Positions 16,779-25,421 of a DNA stretch of 64,000 nt are shown here, in pieces. The notes beneath the pieces are model-generated. The model was not told the DNA's origin. It searched no databases and was given only the letters and a program-made list of their open reading frames with translations. Within the stretch, counting starts at the first letter, position 1. Each line of letters starts with the position of its first letter. The position numbers and the translations under genes are program-made. The stretch comes from Clostridia bacterium (GTDB taxonomy: Bacteria; Bacillota; Clostridia; Christensenellales; Aristaeellaceae). The DNA lies in NCBI GenBank assembly GCA_017524615.1, contig JAFXVJ010000030.1, forward strand, positions 1-64,000, in the 5' to 3' direction.

Positions 16779-17447
16779 GTGCCCATTCGGATCATGATCG
16801 CGGAAGACTTCCAATTGCTGCGGGAAGATCTGCGCGACACGCTGTCGGCGCAGCCGGATATGGAAGTGGTGGGGCTGGCGGAATCGGGAAAGCAGGCGGT
16901 GGAACTGGCCCGCTCGACGCTCTGCGATATCATTCTGATGGATATTGAAATGGAATCCATCAAGGCGGGCATCGAAGCCGCCGAAACCATCATTGATGAA
17001 AACCCGGACGCCAGGATCATTTTTCTCACGGCGCACGAAACCGATGAAATGGTGATCACCTCCATGGGGGTGGGCGCCATGGATTATGTGGTCAAAGGCG
17101 GAGACGAGGCGGAATTGATGGAGCATATCCGCAGTGTGTACCGCGGCACGCCCATGCTGGAATCCCGGATCCAGAAGATCATGCTGCGCGAATACAGCCG
17201 TCTGCGCCGGTCCGAGCAGAGCCTGCTGTATTTTATTGAAAAGGTGTCCCGCCTGACCCCGGCGGAGCGTTCCCTGATCCGCTGCCTGCTGGACGGCTAC
17301 AAGGTGCGGGAAATCGCTGAAAACCGCTGTGTGGAAATCGTTACGGTCAAAACCCAGATCAAGAGCCTGCTGCGGAAATTCAATTGCAGCCGAACCAAGG
17401 AAATCGTGGAAATCATCCAGGAGCTGGGCGTGGAGAAACTGTTTTAA
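16779..17447 (+). CDS. Response regulator with LuxR/NarL-like output
   Basis: A 222-residue regulator with a receiver domain (about 1-120; acidic pair in MIAEDF, phosphorylated Asp55 in LMDIE, Lys in VVKGG) and a C-terminal helix-turn-helix (KVREIAENRCVEIVTVKTQ) of the LuxR type. The GTG at 16779 is 8 bases from AAGGAGG; a TTG at 16773 would be only 2 bases away. The next gene starts 32 bases after its stop with no terminator, so the sugar-phosphate genes probably share its transcript or are its target. Confidence 0.9.
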   Translation: MPIRIMIAEDFQLLREDLRDTLSAQPDMEVVGLAESGKQAVELARSTLCDIILMDIEMESIKAGIEAAETIIDENPDARIIFLTAHETDEMVITSMGVGAMDYVVKGGDEAELMEHIRSVYRGTPMLESRIQKIMLREYSRLRRSEQSLLYFIEKVSRLTPAERSLIRCLLDGYKVREIAENRCVEIVTVKTQIKSLLRKFNCSRTKEIVEIIQELGVEKLF

Positions 17448-17479
17448 CGCCGGACCAGACGGAAGAAAGAGGAGAAATC

Positions 17480-18301
17480 ATGAGCCATTCTTACTATGCG
17501 ATCCCGGGGAATGAGCTGGAACAATCACCGAAAATCCCCCTGCGCGTGCTGGGCGATTCGGGAGAAGTGTTCTATGAAATGGCGCTGGATATGGTGCAGC
17601 AGATCCGGACCAGCAATCAGGTCGGGAAGCCTACCGTACTTATCTGCCCGGTGGGCCCGGTGGGGCAGTATCCCATCTTTGTGCGGCTGGTGAACGAAGA
17701 AAGGCTGAGCCTGAAAAACTGCTGGTTCATCAACATGGATGAGTACCTGACCGACGAACGGACGTATATCGGAGAGGAATCCGCGCTTTCCTTCCGCGGG
17801 TTCATGAATCGGCAGGTATATGGGAAGATTGATCCTGCGCTGCTGATGCCGCCGGAGCAGCGGGTGTTCCCGGACCCGGAGGATCCAGAAAATGTACAGC
17901 GGATCATTGCTTCCCTGGGCGGCGTGGACCTGGCGCTGGGGGGCATCGGCATCAACGGGCATTTAGCCTTCAATGAGCCCCAGCCCGGGATGACCGCGGA
18001 AGAATTCTCGCGCTTGCATACCCGCGCGCTGCGGATCAGCCCGGAAACCCGTACGGCCAATGCCATCGGAGATTTGGGCGGTGCGATCGAAGATATGCCC
18101 GAGTGGTGCGTCACCATCGGGATCGCGGAGATCCTGTCGGCCAGGCGCGTCCGGCTGGGCGTGTTCCGGGACTGGCACCGGTCCGTGGTGCGCAGGGCCG
18201 CGTTTGGGGAACGGAGCGCGGCATTCCCGGTCACCCTGCTGCAAACGCACCCGGACGCCTGCATCTATGTAAACGCCAACGCCGCACGGCTGCCGTTTTA
18301 A
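17480..18301 (+). CDS. Divergent NagB-family (glucosamine-6-phosphate deaminase-like) protein
   Basis: A 273-residue member of the NagB/SugarP isomerase family. Family residues kept are MDEY (86-89), GINGH (157-161), NEP (165-167) and the TRTAN stretch. Two parts differ: the N-terminal phosphate loop, normally TGxTP, reads CPVGPVGQYP (56-65), and the Lys normally found in SGxxKA is replaced within FRDWHR (229-234). Classical NagB converts glucosamine-6-phosphate to fructose-6-phosphate and ammonia; with these changes the substrate here may differ. The ATG at 17480 follows AGAGGAG. It heads a run of sugar-phosphate enzymes. Confidence 0.8.
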   Translation: MSHSYYAIPGNELEQSPKIPLRVLGDSGEVFYEMALDMVQQIRTSNQVGKPTVLICPVGPVGQYPIFVRLVNEERLSLKNCWFINMDEYLTDERTYIGEESALSFRGFMNRQVYGKIDPALLMPPEQRVFPDPEDPENVQRIIASLGGVDLALGGIGINGHLAFNEPQPGMTAEEFSRLHTRALRISPETRTANAIGDLGGAIEDMPEWCVTIGIAEILSARRVRLGVFRDWHRSVVRRAAFGERSAAFPVTLLQTHPDACIYVNANAARLPF

Positions 18302-18338
18302 GGGCAGGGGGAACCGATTGCCTTTTTGGAGGTGTGCT

Positions 18339-19607
18339 ATGGAAGAATTCAAGCTGTCGCTGACGGATCGGTCCGGCAATCTGACGGAAGCGGAAATCGC
18401 CGCGGAAATGGCGGTGCATGCGGGGCTGCTGGAGCGTGTGAAAAAAGGCGAAACCGAATACCGGGAATCGCTGGGCTGGCTGGATGTATCGGTTTGGGGA
18501 GGAGAGCCCTGGATCAGCCGGTATGAAAGCCTGGCCCGGGAGGTGCAGGCCCAGGCAGACGTGCTGGTGGTGATCGGCATCGGCGGATCCAATCAGGCTG
18601 CCCGGGCGGTGGCGGAGGCCATCGGCGAAAAGAGCGGGGTGCGGCTCGTCTGGGCGGGCAACAGCATATCCGCGTACGAAATCGGCGAAGTGATCCGCCA
18701 AATCCGGGGAAAGCGGGTATATATCGACGTCATCGCCAAGAATTTTGAAACGCTGGAGCCCGGCATCGGGTTCCGGGCCCTGCGGGCGTTTCTCAAGGAG
18801 CAGTATGGCGAGGATTACCGCCGTCATGTGATCTGCACCGGCACGGAGGGCGCTTCCCTGCATGCGCTGTGCGAAAAACATGGCTATACGTTCCTGCCCT
18901 TCCCCCAGGAGATCGGGGGACGCTTCACGGCGCTGTCACCCGTGGGCCTGTTCCCGCTGGCGGCCGCCGGAATGGATATCCGGGCCCTGGTACAGGGCGC
19001 TCAGGCTATGCGGGACAGGCTGATGCGCGAGGAGGGAAAAGAGAATACGGCGCTGCGCTATGCAGCCGTCCGCAATCTGCTGTACCGGAAGGGGTACCGG
19101 ATGGAGATGCTCAGCTTCTTCGAGCCGCGCTTTTTCCGCTTCGCCAAGTGGTGGATGCAGCTCTTCGGCGAGAGCGAGGGGAAGGATAACCTGGGCTTGT
19201 ATCCCCTGTTCGGGAATTTTTCGGAGGACCTGCATTCCATCGGTCAGTTCCTTCAGGAAGGCACCCCTGTGATCTTTGAAACCTTCCTGGAGGCGCGCCG
19301 TTCCGGGGCCTCCCTGATGCTCCGGGATGACGACGTGGAGGACGGCTTTGAGTATCTGAACGGCAAGGATTTCGATGAAGTGAACCGCGTTGCCTGCGCG
19401 GCCACGATGCAGGCCCACGCGGAGCGCTTCCCCTGCCTGCAGATCAGCGTGGACGCCATGGATGAAACCGCCTTCGGCCAGCTGTTCTATTTCTTCTTCT
19501 TCTCCTGCTACCTGTCCGCCCGGATGCTGGGCGTGAATCCGTTCAACCAGCCCGGGGTGGAAGCATACAAGGTCAACATGTTCCGTTTTCTGGGGAAAAC
19601 CAAATGA
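18339..19607 (+). CDS. pgi: Phosphoglucose isomerase
   Basis: A 422-residue enzyme interconverting aldose and ketose 6-phosphates. Family motifs are GIGGSN (80-85), LHSIGQFLQEGT and the C-terminal NPFNQPGVEAYK with the catalytic-type Lys about 411. Most relatives have GGSYLGARA; here it is GGSNQAARAV, a modest divergence next to the phosphate-binding Ser. The ATG at 18339 is 7 bases from TTGGAGG. It lies 37 bases after the NagB-like gene and 24 before the aldolase. Confidence 0.92.
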   Translation: MEEFKLSLTDRSGNLTEAEIAAEMAVHAGLLERVKKGETEYRESLGWLDVSVWGGEPWISRYESLAREVQAQADVLVVIGIGGSNQAARAVAEAIGEKSGVRLVWAGNSISAYEIGEVIRQIRGKRVYIDVIAKNFETLEPGIGFRALRAFLKEQYGEDYRRHVICTGTEGASLHALCEKHGYTFLPFPQEIGGRFTALSPVGLFPLAAAGMDIRALVQGAQAMRDRLMREEGKENTALRYAAVRNLLYRKGYRMEMLSFFEPRFFRFAKWWMQLFGESEGKDNLGLYPLFGNFSEDLHSIGQFLQEGTPVIFETFLEARRSGASLMLRDDDVEDGFEYLNGKDFDEVNRVACAATMQAHAERFPCLQISVDAMDETAFGQLFYFFFFSCYLSARMLGVNPFNQPGVEAYKVNMFRFLGKTK

Positions 19608-19631
19608 TCAAACGCTAAGGAGGAAGCAGCC

Positions 19632-20789
19632 ATGTCTTTTGTTCCCATGAGAGCCATTCTGGAAGCCACTGAAAAATACAATTTCGCGCAGGGCGCCTTC
19701 AACGTAAACGCCGTGGCGCAGGCCAAGGCCGTGGTGGAAGTGCATGAGATGTTCCGCTCCGCCGCCATCATCCAGGGGGCGGACCTGGCCAACGCCTTCA
19801 TGGGCGGCCGCACGGATTTCGCCAACGGGACGCTGGAGGACAAGAAGATCGGCGCCAACAACATCGCCAAGGCGGTGAAAAAGTACGCGGAGCACAGCCC
19901 CATTCCCGTGGCCCTGCACCTGGACCACGGCAAGAGCATCGATTCCTGCGTGGCTGCCATGGACGGGGGCTACACCTCGGTGATGATCGACGGCTCCAGC
20001 CTGCCCTTTGAGGACAACATCGCCCTGACCCGGGAAGTGGTGAAGCTGGCCCATGCCCGGGGTGTGACCGTGGAAGGGGAATTGGGCGTGCTGGCCGGAG
20101 TGGAGGATCATGTGTTCGCCGCGACCTCCACCTATACCAATCCTCTTGACGCGATTGAATTCATCAAAAAGACCGGCGTGGATGCGCTGGCCATTAGCTA
20201 CGGCACCAAGCACGGCGCCAATAAAGGCGCCAACGCCGTGATCCGCAAGGAAATCGCCATCGCCACTAAGGAATGCCTGCGCCACGAAGGCATTTTCTGC
20301 GCCCTGGTCAGCCATGGCTCGTCCACGGTGCCCCAGTACATCGTCAATGAAATCAACCAGCTGGGCGGCACCATCACCAACGCTTACGGCATTCCCAAGG
20401 CCCAGCTGATGGAGGTGTCCAAGCTGGGCATCGCCAAGATCAACGTGGACACCGATATCCGTCTGGCAGTGACCCGGAACCTGCGGGAGCTGTTCTGTTA
20501 CAATCCCGAATTGCGGGAGCATGAAACCATCAGGCCCATTTATGAGTTGCTCCAGGCCCGCACCTCGGACTTCGATCCCCGCGTGTTCCTGCCGCCCATC
20601 ATGGATACGGTAATGTATGGCAGCATTCCCAACGACGATGTGGCCCTGATCGTGGAAGCCATTGAAAAGGGCGTGAAGGAGGTCGTCGGTACCCTGATCA
20701 TCGACTTTGACTCCTACGGCAAAGCGCCGCTGGTGGAAAACGTCACCCTGGAAGAAATGGCGGACCGTTATAAGAAGGCCGGCATCTGA
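19632..20789 (+). CDS. fba: Class II fructose-bisphosphate aldolase family
   Basis: A 385-residue zinc aldolase that cleaves a ketose bisphosphate to DHAP and an aldehyde phosphate. Zinc and active-site motifs are VALHLDHGK (94-101), SVMIDGS (116-122), EGELG (148-152), YGTKHG (190-195) and LVSHGSS. It is about 100 residues longer than the E. coli GatY/KbaY type, with an extended C-terminal part. An AAGGAGG site is present. The bisphosphate could be fructose or another ketose bisphosphate; sequence alone does not decide. Confidence 0.9.
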   Translation: MSFVPMRAILEATEKYNFAQGAFNVNAVAQAKAVVEVHEMFRSAAIIQGADLANAFMGGRTDFANGTLEDKKIGANNIAKAVKKYAEHSPIPVALHLDHGKSIDSCVAAMDGGYTSVMIDGSSLPFEDNIALTREVVKLAHARGVTVEGELGVLAGVEDHVFAATSTYTNPLDAIEFIKKTGVDALAISYGTKHGANKGANAVIRKEIAIATKECLRHEGIFCALVSHGSSTVPQYIVNEINQLGGTITNAYGIPKAQLMEVSKLGIAKINVDTDIRLAVTRNLRELFCYNPELREHETIRPIYELLQARTSDFDPRVFLPPIMDTVMYGSIPNDDVALIVEAIEKGVKEVVGTLIIDFDSYGKAPLVENVTLEEMADRYKKAGI

Positions 20790-20816
20790 GCGGCAGAGGA
20801 AAAGAGAGGAAAAAAG

Positions 20817-21977
20817 ATGGGTATGAATATCCTGGTCGCCCACGGCGGCGGCCCCACGGCGGTGATCAATTCTTCCCTGCAGGGTGTGGTGGAAGCCGCC
20901 AGGGACAGTGGGAAGGCGGATAAGATCTACGCGGCGCGGTTCGGCGCGGAAGGGATCCTGAAGGGTGATCTGATCGATCTGACCCAGGTGCCCGCTTCCA
21001 CCATTCAGAAGCTCGCGCACACCCCGGCTTCCGCCATCGGCTCCTGCCGCCGGAAGCTGACGGACGCGGACTATCCCACGGTGATCGAGACTTTGAAACA
21101 ATACGGCATCAACTGCTTCTTTTACAACGGCGGCAACGATTCCATGGATACCTGCAACAAAGTCTCCAAGCTGGCCCAGAAGGAAGGACTGGACCTGCGC
21201 GTGATCGGCATTCCCAAGACCATGGACAACGATCTGGATGTGACGGATCACTGCCCGGGTTTTGGTTCCGCCGCCCGGTATGCCGCGGAAAGCGCCTGCG
21301 AACTGGCGCTGGACGCTTCTGCCCTCCCCATTCATGTGGTGGTGCTGGAGCTTATGGGCCGGAACGCTGGATGGGTCACCGCCGCCTCCGCCCTGGCCGC
21401 CCGGGCAACGAATTGTGAAGTGCTGACCTATCTGCCCGAAGTGCTGATCGACGAGGACCGAATGCTGGCCGATATTGAGAAGGCCTGGGCCAAGGGCCGG
21501 GGCGTGTTGGTGGCTGTTTCCGAGGGCCTGTGCGGGCTGGACGGGAAATCCCTGGCCTCCACTGGGCTGGTGGACGGCTTTGGGCATGCCATCCCCGGCG
21601 GCGTCGGCCAGCACGTGACCGACATCCTGATCCGGCGGCTGAACATCAAATCCCGGGCCGAAAAGCCCGGCTTGCTGGGCCGCGCCTCGATTCCCTATCT
21701 GTCCCGGGTGGACCGGGAGGAAGCCTACGCCGTGGGCCGGAAGGCGGTGGAAGCGGCGCTGAGCGGAGAAACGGACAGGATGGTGGCCATCGAGGCTCAT
21801 CGGGGGGAGAAGTACTCCTTCGATCTGTTCCTGACGCCACTGAGCCAGGTGGCCAACGTGGAAAAGAAATTTCCCCTGGAATGGATCGTGAACGGCAACC
21901 GGATTGACGATAAGTTCTTTGATTACGCCATGCCCCTGATGATGGACAAAATGCCCGATTACGCAATCCTTCGGTAA
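20817..21977 (+). CDS. pfp: 6-phosphofructokinase, pyrophosphate-dependent type
   Basis: A 386-residue PFK-A family enzyme. GGNDS (105-109) replaces the GGDGS of ATP-dependent enzymes, and PKTMDND (133-139) has Lys where ATP enzymes have Gly; these two substitutions mark pyrophosphate-using PFKs. MGRNAGW (180-186) is the sugar-phosphate-binding motif. The pyrophosphate reaction is reversible, so the operon could run in either direction. It starts at ATG 20817 (a second in-frame ATG is at 20823), 27 bases after the aldolase. Confidence 0.9.
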   Translation: MGMNILVAHGGGPTAVINSSLQGVVEAARDSGKADKIYAARFGAEGILKGDLIDLTQVPASTIQKLAHTPASAIGSCRRKLTDADYPTVIETLKQYGINCFFYNGGNDSMDTCNKVSKLAQKEGLDLRVIGIPKTMDNDLDVTDHCPGFGSAARYAAESACELALDASALPIHVVVLELMGRNAGWVTAASALAARATNCEVLTYLPEVLIDEDRMLADIEKAWAKGRGVLVAVSEGLCGLDGKSLASTGLVDGFGHAIPGGVGQHVTDILIRRLNIKSRAEKPGLLGRASIPYLSRVDREEAYAVGRKAVEAALSGETDRMVAIEAHRGEKYSFDLFLTPLSQVANVEKKFPLEWIVNGNRIDDKFFDYAMPLMMDKMPDYAILR

Positions 21978-21991
21978 AGGAGGCAACGATC

Positions 21992-22828
21992 ATGAAGCAT
22001 ATTTTTCTGAATCTCAAGCGCTTTGACGTGCCGGTTTCCCTGGGTGGCGTGAACCGCATCGCGCCCATCGGCCAATGGGGTGCCCACATCGTATCAGCCA
22101 CCCAGGAAGCCCTGAAGGCGTATGACCCCGCCGAGGTGGAATTCGTGCAGTATTTCCCGGAAGCGCATCTGCTGTCCGCCGTGGCGGCCTGCTGCGAAAA
22201 CAGCCCCGTGCAGGTCGGCTGCCAGGGAGTGTACCGCATGAACACCGCGCCGGGGGGCAATTTCGGCGCGTTTACCACCAACCGCCCCGTTTCCGCCATG
22301 AAGGCGATGAACGTCAATGCCGTCATCATCGGCCACTGCGAGGAGCGGAACGATAAGATGGGCATCCTGGCGGAGGCGGGCGTAACGGACGCTCCGGCGG
22401 TGAACCGGATCCTGAATCAGGAGATCCGGCTGGCGGTATCCCAGGGAATGCGGGTGCTGTACTGCATCGGCGAAAAGGACACTGAACTGGATCGCTGGGA
22501 CGCTGTGCTGCGGGAGCAATTGGAAATCGGCCTGGAGGCCGTGGACAAAAGCCGGGTGGTGATCGGCTACGAGCCCATCTGGTCCATCGGCCCGGGGAAG
22601 ACCCCCGCGGGCAAGGAATACATCACCAAAATCGCCCGGTTCGTCAAGCAGGTCACCGGCGGGATCGACGTGGTGTACGGTGGCGGGCTGAAAAAGGACA
22701 ACGCCGAAATGCTGGCCTCCATCCCGGAAATCGACGGCGGGCTCATCGCGCTGACGCGCTTCCAGGGAGAAATCGGCTTCTATCCGGACGAATATCTTGA
22801 AATCATCCGTACCTATCTTGGAAAGTGA
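21992..22828 (+). CDS. Divergent triosephosphate isomerase-like protein
   Basis: A 278-residue TIM-barrel protein. The catalytic residues are present: Asn7/Lys9 (LNLKRF), His115 in IIGHCEER and Glu194 in GYEPIWSIGPGKT. It differs from housekeeping TIM at the C-terminal phosphate loops: GGSV is GGGLKKDN (230-237) and the GGASL loop is GLIALTRF (250-257). It may be an isomerase for another short ketose phosphate, as known for EryH-type TIM relatives, or a divergent TPI. It lies 14 bases after pfp. Confidence 0.82.
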   Translation: MKHIFLNLKRFDVPVSLGGVNRIAPIGQWGAHIVSATQEALKAYDPAEVEFVQYFPEAHLLSAVAACCENSPVQVGCQGVYRMNTAPGGNFGAFTTNRPVSAMKAMNVNAVIIGHCEERNDKMGILAEAGVTDAPAVNRILNQEIRLAVSQGMRVLYCIGEKDTELDRWDAVLREQLEIGLEAVDKSRVVIGYEPIWSIGPGKTPAGKEYITKIARFVKQVTGGIDVVYGGGLKKDNAEMLASIPEIDGGLIALTRFQGEIGFYPDEYLEIIRTYLGK

Positions 22829-22840
22829 GGAGAATCGAGC

Positions 22841-24301
22841 ATGAAATTGGATTTTGAATACGGCCATGGCCTCATGAGCGCCGAACTGCCCGACACGACG
22901 GACGTGTTCATTCCCGGCACCACCGTGCCCGATCCGCCCTGCCTGCCGCAGGACTGGGATACCCTGTATGCCGAAACGCTGAAAAGCCTGCGCAATCCCA
23001 TAGGGATGCCTGCGCTCAGGGAATTGGCCGCTCCCGGCAAAACGGCGGTCATCGTGATCCCGGATATCGTCAAGGGCGGCTGCCAGCCCACCGCGCACCG
23101 CCGGGTGTCCATCACGGCCTGCCTGGACGAATTATACGCGGGCGGCGTGCGGAAAGAGGACATCCTGTTCATGTTCTCCAACGGCCTGCATCCCCGGGCC
23201 ACCGAAGCCGAAATGCGAAGGATCCTGGGTGAAAAGCTGTTCAACGATTTTTACTGGACCAACCAGATCACTTCCCACGATTCCGAGGACCCGGAGCACA
23301 TGATCGATTTGGGCGTCACCAAGCGCGGCGATCCGGTGCTGATGAACAAATACGTGTTTGACTGCGATATCCCCATCCTGATCGGCCACGTGCAGGGCAA
23401 CCCCTACGGCGGCTACTCCGGCGGGTATAAGCACTGTGCGACCGGCATCACCCACTGGCGGAGCATCGCATCCCATCACGTGCCCAAGGTGATGCACCGG
23501 GAGGATTTCACCCCAGTAAGCGGCCACAGCCTGATGCGCACCAAATTCGATGAAATCGGCATGCACATGGAAGAAAAGATGGGCCATCCCTTCTTCTGCT
23601 GCGATGCGGTGCTGGACACTTACTCCCGACAGATCGCCATCTATTCCGGCTATGCCAGGGAAATGATGCCGGAAAGCTGGAAGATCGCCAACAAGCGCAC
23701 CTACGTGCCCTTCGCGGAAGAAAAGTACGACGTGATGGTGTTTGGCATGCCCCAGGATTTCCACTACGGCGCGGGCATGGGCACCAACCCCATCCAGATG
23801 ATGCAGGCGCTGTCTGCCCAGGTGATCCGCCACAAGCGGGTGATGAAGGACAATTGCGTGATCATCTGTTCCTCCATCTGCAACGGCTACTTCCATGACG
23901 AGCGCTGGCCCTACCTGAGGGAGCTGTACGAGGTGTTCCAGCACGACCACATGAACACCCTGGCGGACATGAACCGGCTGGGAGAATACTACGCCACCAA
24001 TCAGGAATACATCCGCAAGTATCGCTTCGCCAACGCCTTCCATCCCTTCCATGGCTTCTCCATGATGAGCTGCGGCCACATCGCCGAGATGAACACCGCC
24101 GCCATTTACATCGTCGGCGCGCAGGAACCCGGCATCGCCCGGGGCATGGGCCTCAAAACCCGCGCCACCTTTGAAGAAGCCCTGGCCGACGCCATGAAGA
24201 AATATGTGGGCCCCCATCCCCGGATTCTGGCCCTGCCCCAGACCTTCAAGATCGGGGCCGTTCACCTGTGCATGAAGGACGACGATCTTTCCAACGTCTG
24301 A
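22841..24301 (+). CDS. LarA-like (DUF2088) nickel-pincer racemase/epimerase family
   Basis: A 486-residue protein resembling lactate racemase LarA. GYSGGYK (191-197) matches the region holding the Lys that tethers the nickel pincer cofactor, and HH (212-213) falls where the nickel-ligand His lies 16 residues later. HPRAT near His117 matches the first catalytic His. The second catalytic His, expected 10 residues before the Lys, is Asn187; the nearest His is 183. It may epimerise a sugar acid or another 2-hydroxy acid. No larBCE genes are in the window. It lies 12 bases after the TIM-like gene. Confidence 0.8.
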   Translation: MKLDFEYGHGLMSAELPDTTDVFIPGTTVPDPPCLPQDWDTLYAETLKSLRNPIGMPALRELAAPGKTAVIVIPDIVKGGCQPTAHRRVSITACLDELYAGGVRKEDILFMFSNGLHPRATEAEMRRILGEKLFNDFYWTNQITSHDSEDPEHMIDLGVTKRGDPVLMNKYVFDCDIPILIGHVQGNPYGGYSGGYKHCATGITHWRSIASHHVPKVMHREDFTPVSGHSLMRTKFDEIGMHMEEKMGHPFFCCDAVLDTYSRQIAIYSGYAREMMPESWKIANKRTYVPFAEEKYDVMVFGMPQDFHYGAGMGTNPIQMMQALSAQVIRHKRVMKDNCVIICSSICNGYFHDERWPYLRELYEVFQHDHMNTLADMNRLGEYYATNQEYIRKYRFANAFHPFHGFSMMSCGHIAEMNTAAIYIVGAQEPGIARGMGLKTRATFEEALADAMKKYVGPHPRILALPQTFKIGAVHLCMKDDDLSNV

Positions 24302-24344
24302 TGATATCGGACTGACGCGGGAAAAAGATAGAACTGTACGCTGG

Positions 24345-24392
24345 AAGAGCATGAGGATTCAAAGGCAAGGGCACTTTCATGCTCTTCTTTTC
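24345..24392 (+). terminator. Hairpin after the LarA-like gene
   Basis: AAGAGCATGA (24345-24354) pairs with TCATGCTCTT (24377-24386) across a long loop, followed by CTTTTCTT. It probably ends the operon, so the exporter gene may be transcribed separately or by read-through. Confidence 0.6.
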
Positions 24393-24469
24393 TTGCATCG
24401 CGCGGTATTCTCTCGGCCGGCGGGATATTTGGCCCGCGCGGAACGAAAAAAGCGGAGAGGTGACAAGCC

Positions 24470-25258
24470 ATGCTGACTGCGATTTTTGTGTTTGCGATCT
24501 GCTTTTCCGCCAGCACGGTGGGCGGCATCTGCGGCATCGGGGGCGGGGTGGTGATCAAGCCGCTGCTGGACGCGGTGGGCATCATGCCGGTATCCACGGT
24601 GTCCTTCCTGTCCGGGCTGACGGTGCTGGCCATGGCGGTGATCAATGTGTACAAAAATCGCAAGGGCGGCGAGTTGGATCCGGCCCGCAGCATTCCCTTA
24701 GGCATTGGAGCGGCCATCGGCGGCGTGGCGGGAAAGTACCTGTTCTCAGCGCTCAAGGAGGCTGTGCAGGCCGATCGGACCGTGGGTGCGGTGCAATCCA
24801 TCGTGCTGGGTCTGCTGGTGCTGGGCACGCTAATGTACGTGGTGTTCAAGGCGCGTATCCAAACGCGAAACGTGGGCGGAAAGGCCATGCCGGTCATCAT
24901 CGGGGCCCTGCTGGGCATTTTCTCCTCTTTCCTGGGCATTGGCGGCGGGCCCATGAACCTGGCGGTGCTGTATTACTTTTTCTCTATGGACACGAAAAAA
25001 GCGGCCGTCAATTCCGTGCTGATCATCTTGATCAGCCAAATCGCCAGCCTGATCATGAGCCTGGCCACCAACACTGTGCCCGCTTTTGATTGGGGCTATC
25101 TGGCGGCCATGGTGGCGGCCGGGGCCCTGGGCGGCTTCCTATCCGCCCGGCTGCACAAAAAGCTATCCGCCGCCACCACCGACAAGCTGTTTATCGGCCT
25201 GCTTATCGTGATCTTCGGCATCTGCATCTACAACACCGTGCGAATGCTGGTGGGGTGA
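24470..25258 (+). CDS. TauE/SafE (TSUP) family membrane exporter
   Basis: A 262-residue membrane protein with about eight hydrophobic segments. The two internal repeats show the family signature: GGICGIGGGVVIKPLL near the N terminus and SFLGIGGGPMNLAVL in the second half. The family exports sulfite, sulfoacetate, sulfolactate and related organic acids. GGAGAGG precedes the ATG. It lies after the sugar-phosphate operon and before a bidirectional terminator. Its substrate is unknown. Confidence 0.9.
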   Translation: MLTAIFVFAICFSASTVGGICGIGGGVVIKPLLDAVGIMPVSTVSFLSGLTVLAMAVINVYKNRKGGELDPARSIPLGIGAAIGGVAGKYLFSALKEAVQADRTVGAVQSIVLGLLVLGTLMYVVFKARIQTRNVGGKAMPVIIGALLGIFSSFLGIGGGPMNLAVLYYFFSMDTKKAAVNSVLIILISQIASLIMSLATNTVPAFDWGYLAAMVAAGALGGFLSARLHKKLSAATTDKLFIGLLIVIFGICIYNTVRMLVG

Positions 25259-25375
25259 GGCCCTGGGATTCAAGGCCGGCACAAAAGCGGATGCGGAATC
25301 GCGGCACGTTTATCCTGAGGACAAATCAGCAAAACCGTCATGCGGCGGCCAAAAAGCTATACGGTGATTGCAAAA

Positions 25376-25415
25376 AAGACCGTCCCGAACATGAGACGGT
25401 CTTCGTGTTTGTTGA
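25376..25415. terminator. Bidirectional terminator between convergent genes
   Basis: AAGACCGTC (25376-25384) with GACGGTCTT (25395-25403), with an A-run on the left and CGTGTTTGTT on the right. It separates the exporter gene from the minus-strand DraG-family gene. Confidence 0.8.
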
Positions 25416-25421
25416 TTTGGA

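Noticed and set aside
17480..24301. A known sulfoglycolysis operon
   Set aside because: There is no sulfoquinovosidase, AGE-type isomerase, SLA reductase or transaldolase of the described types; kept only as an idea to test.
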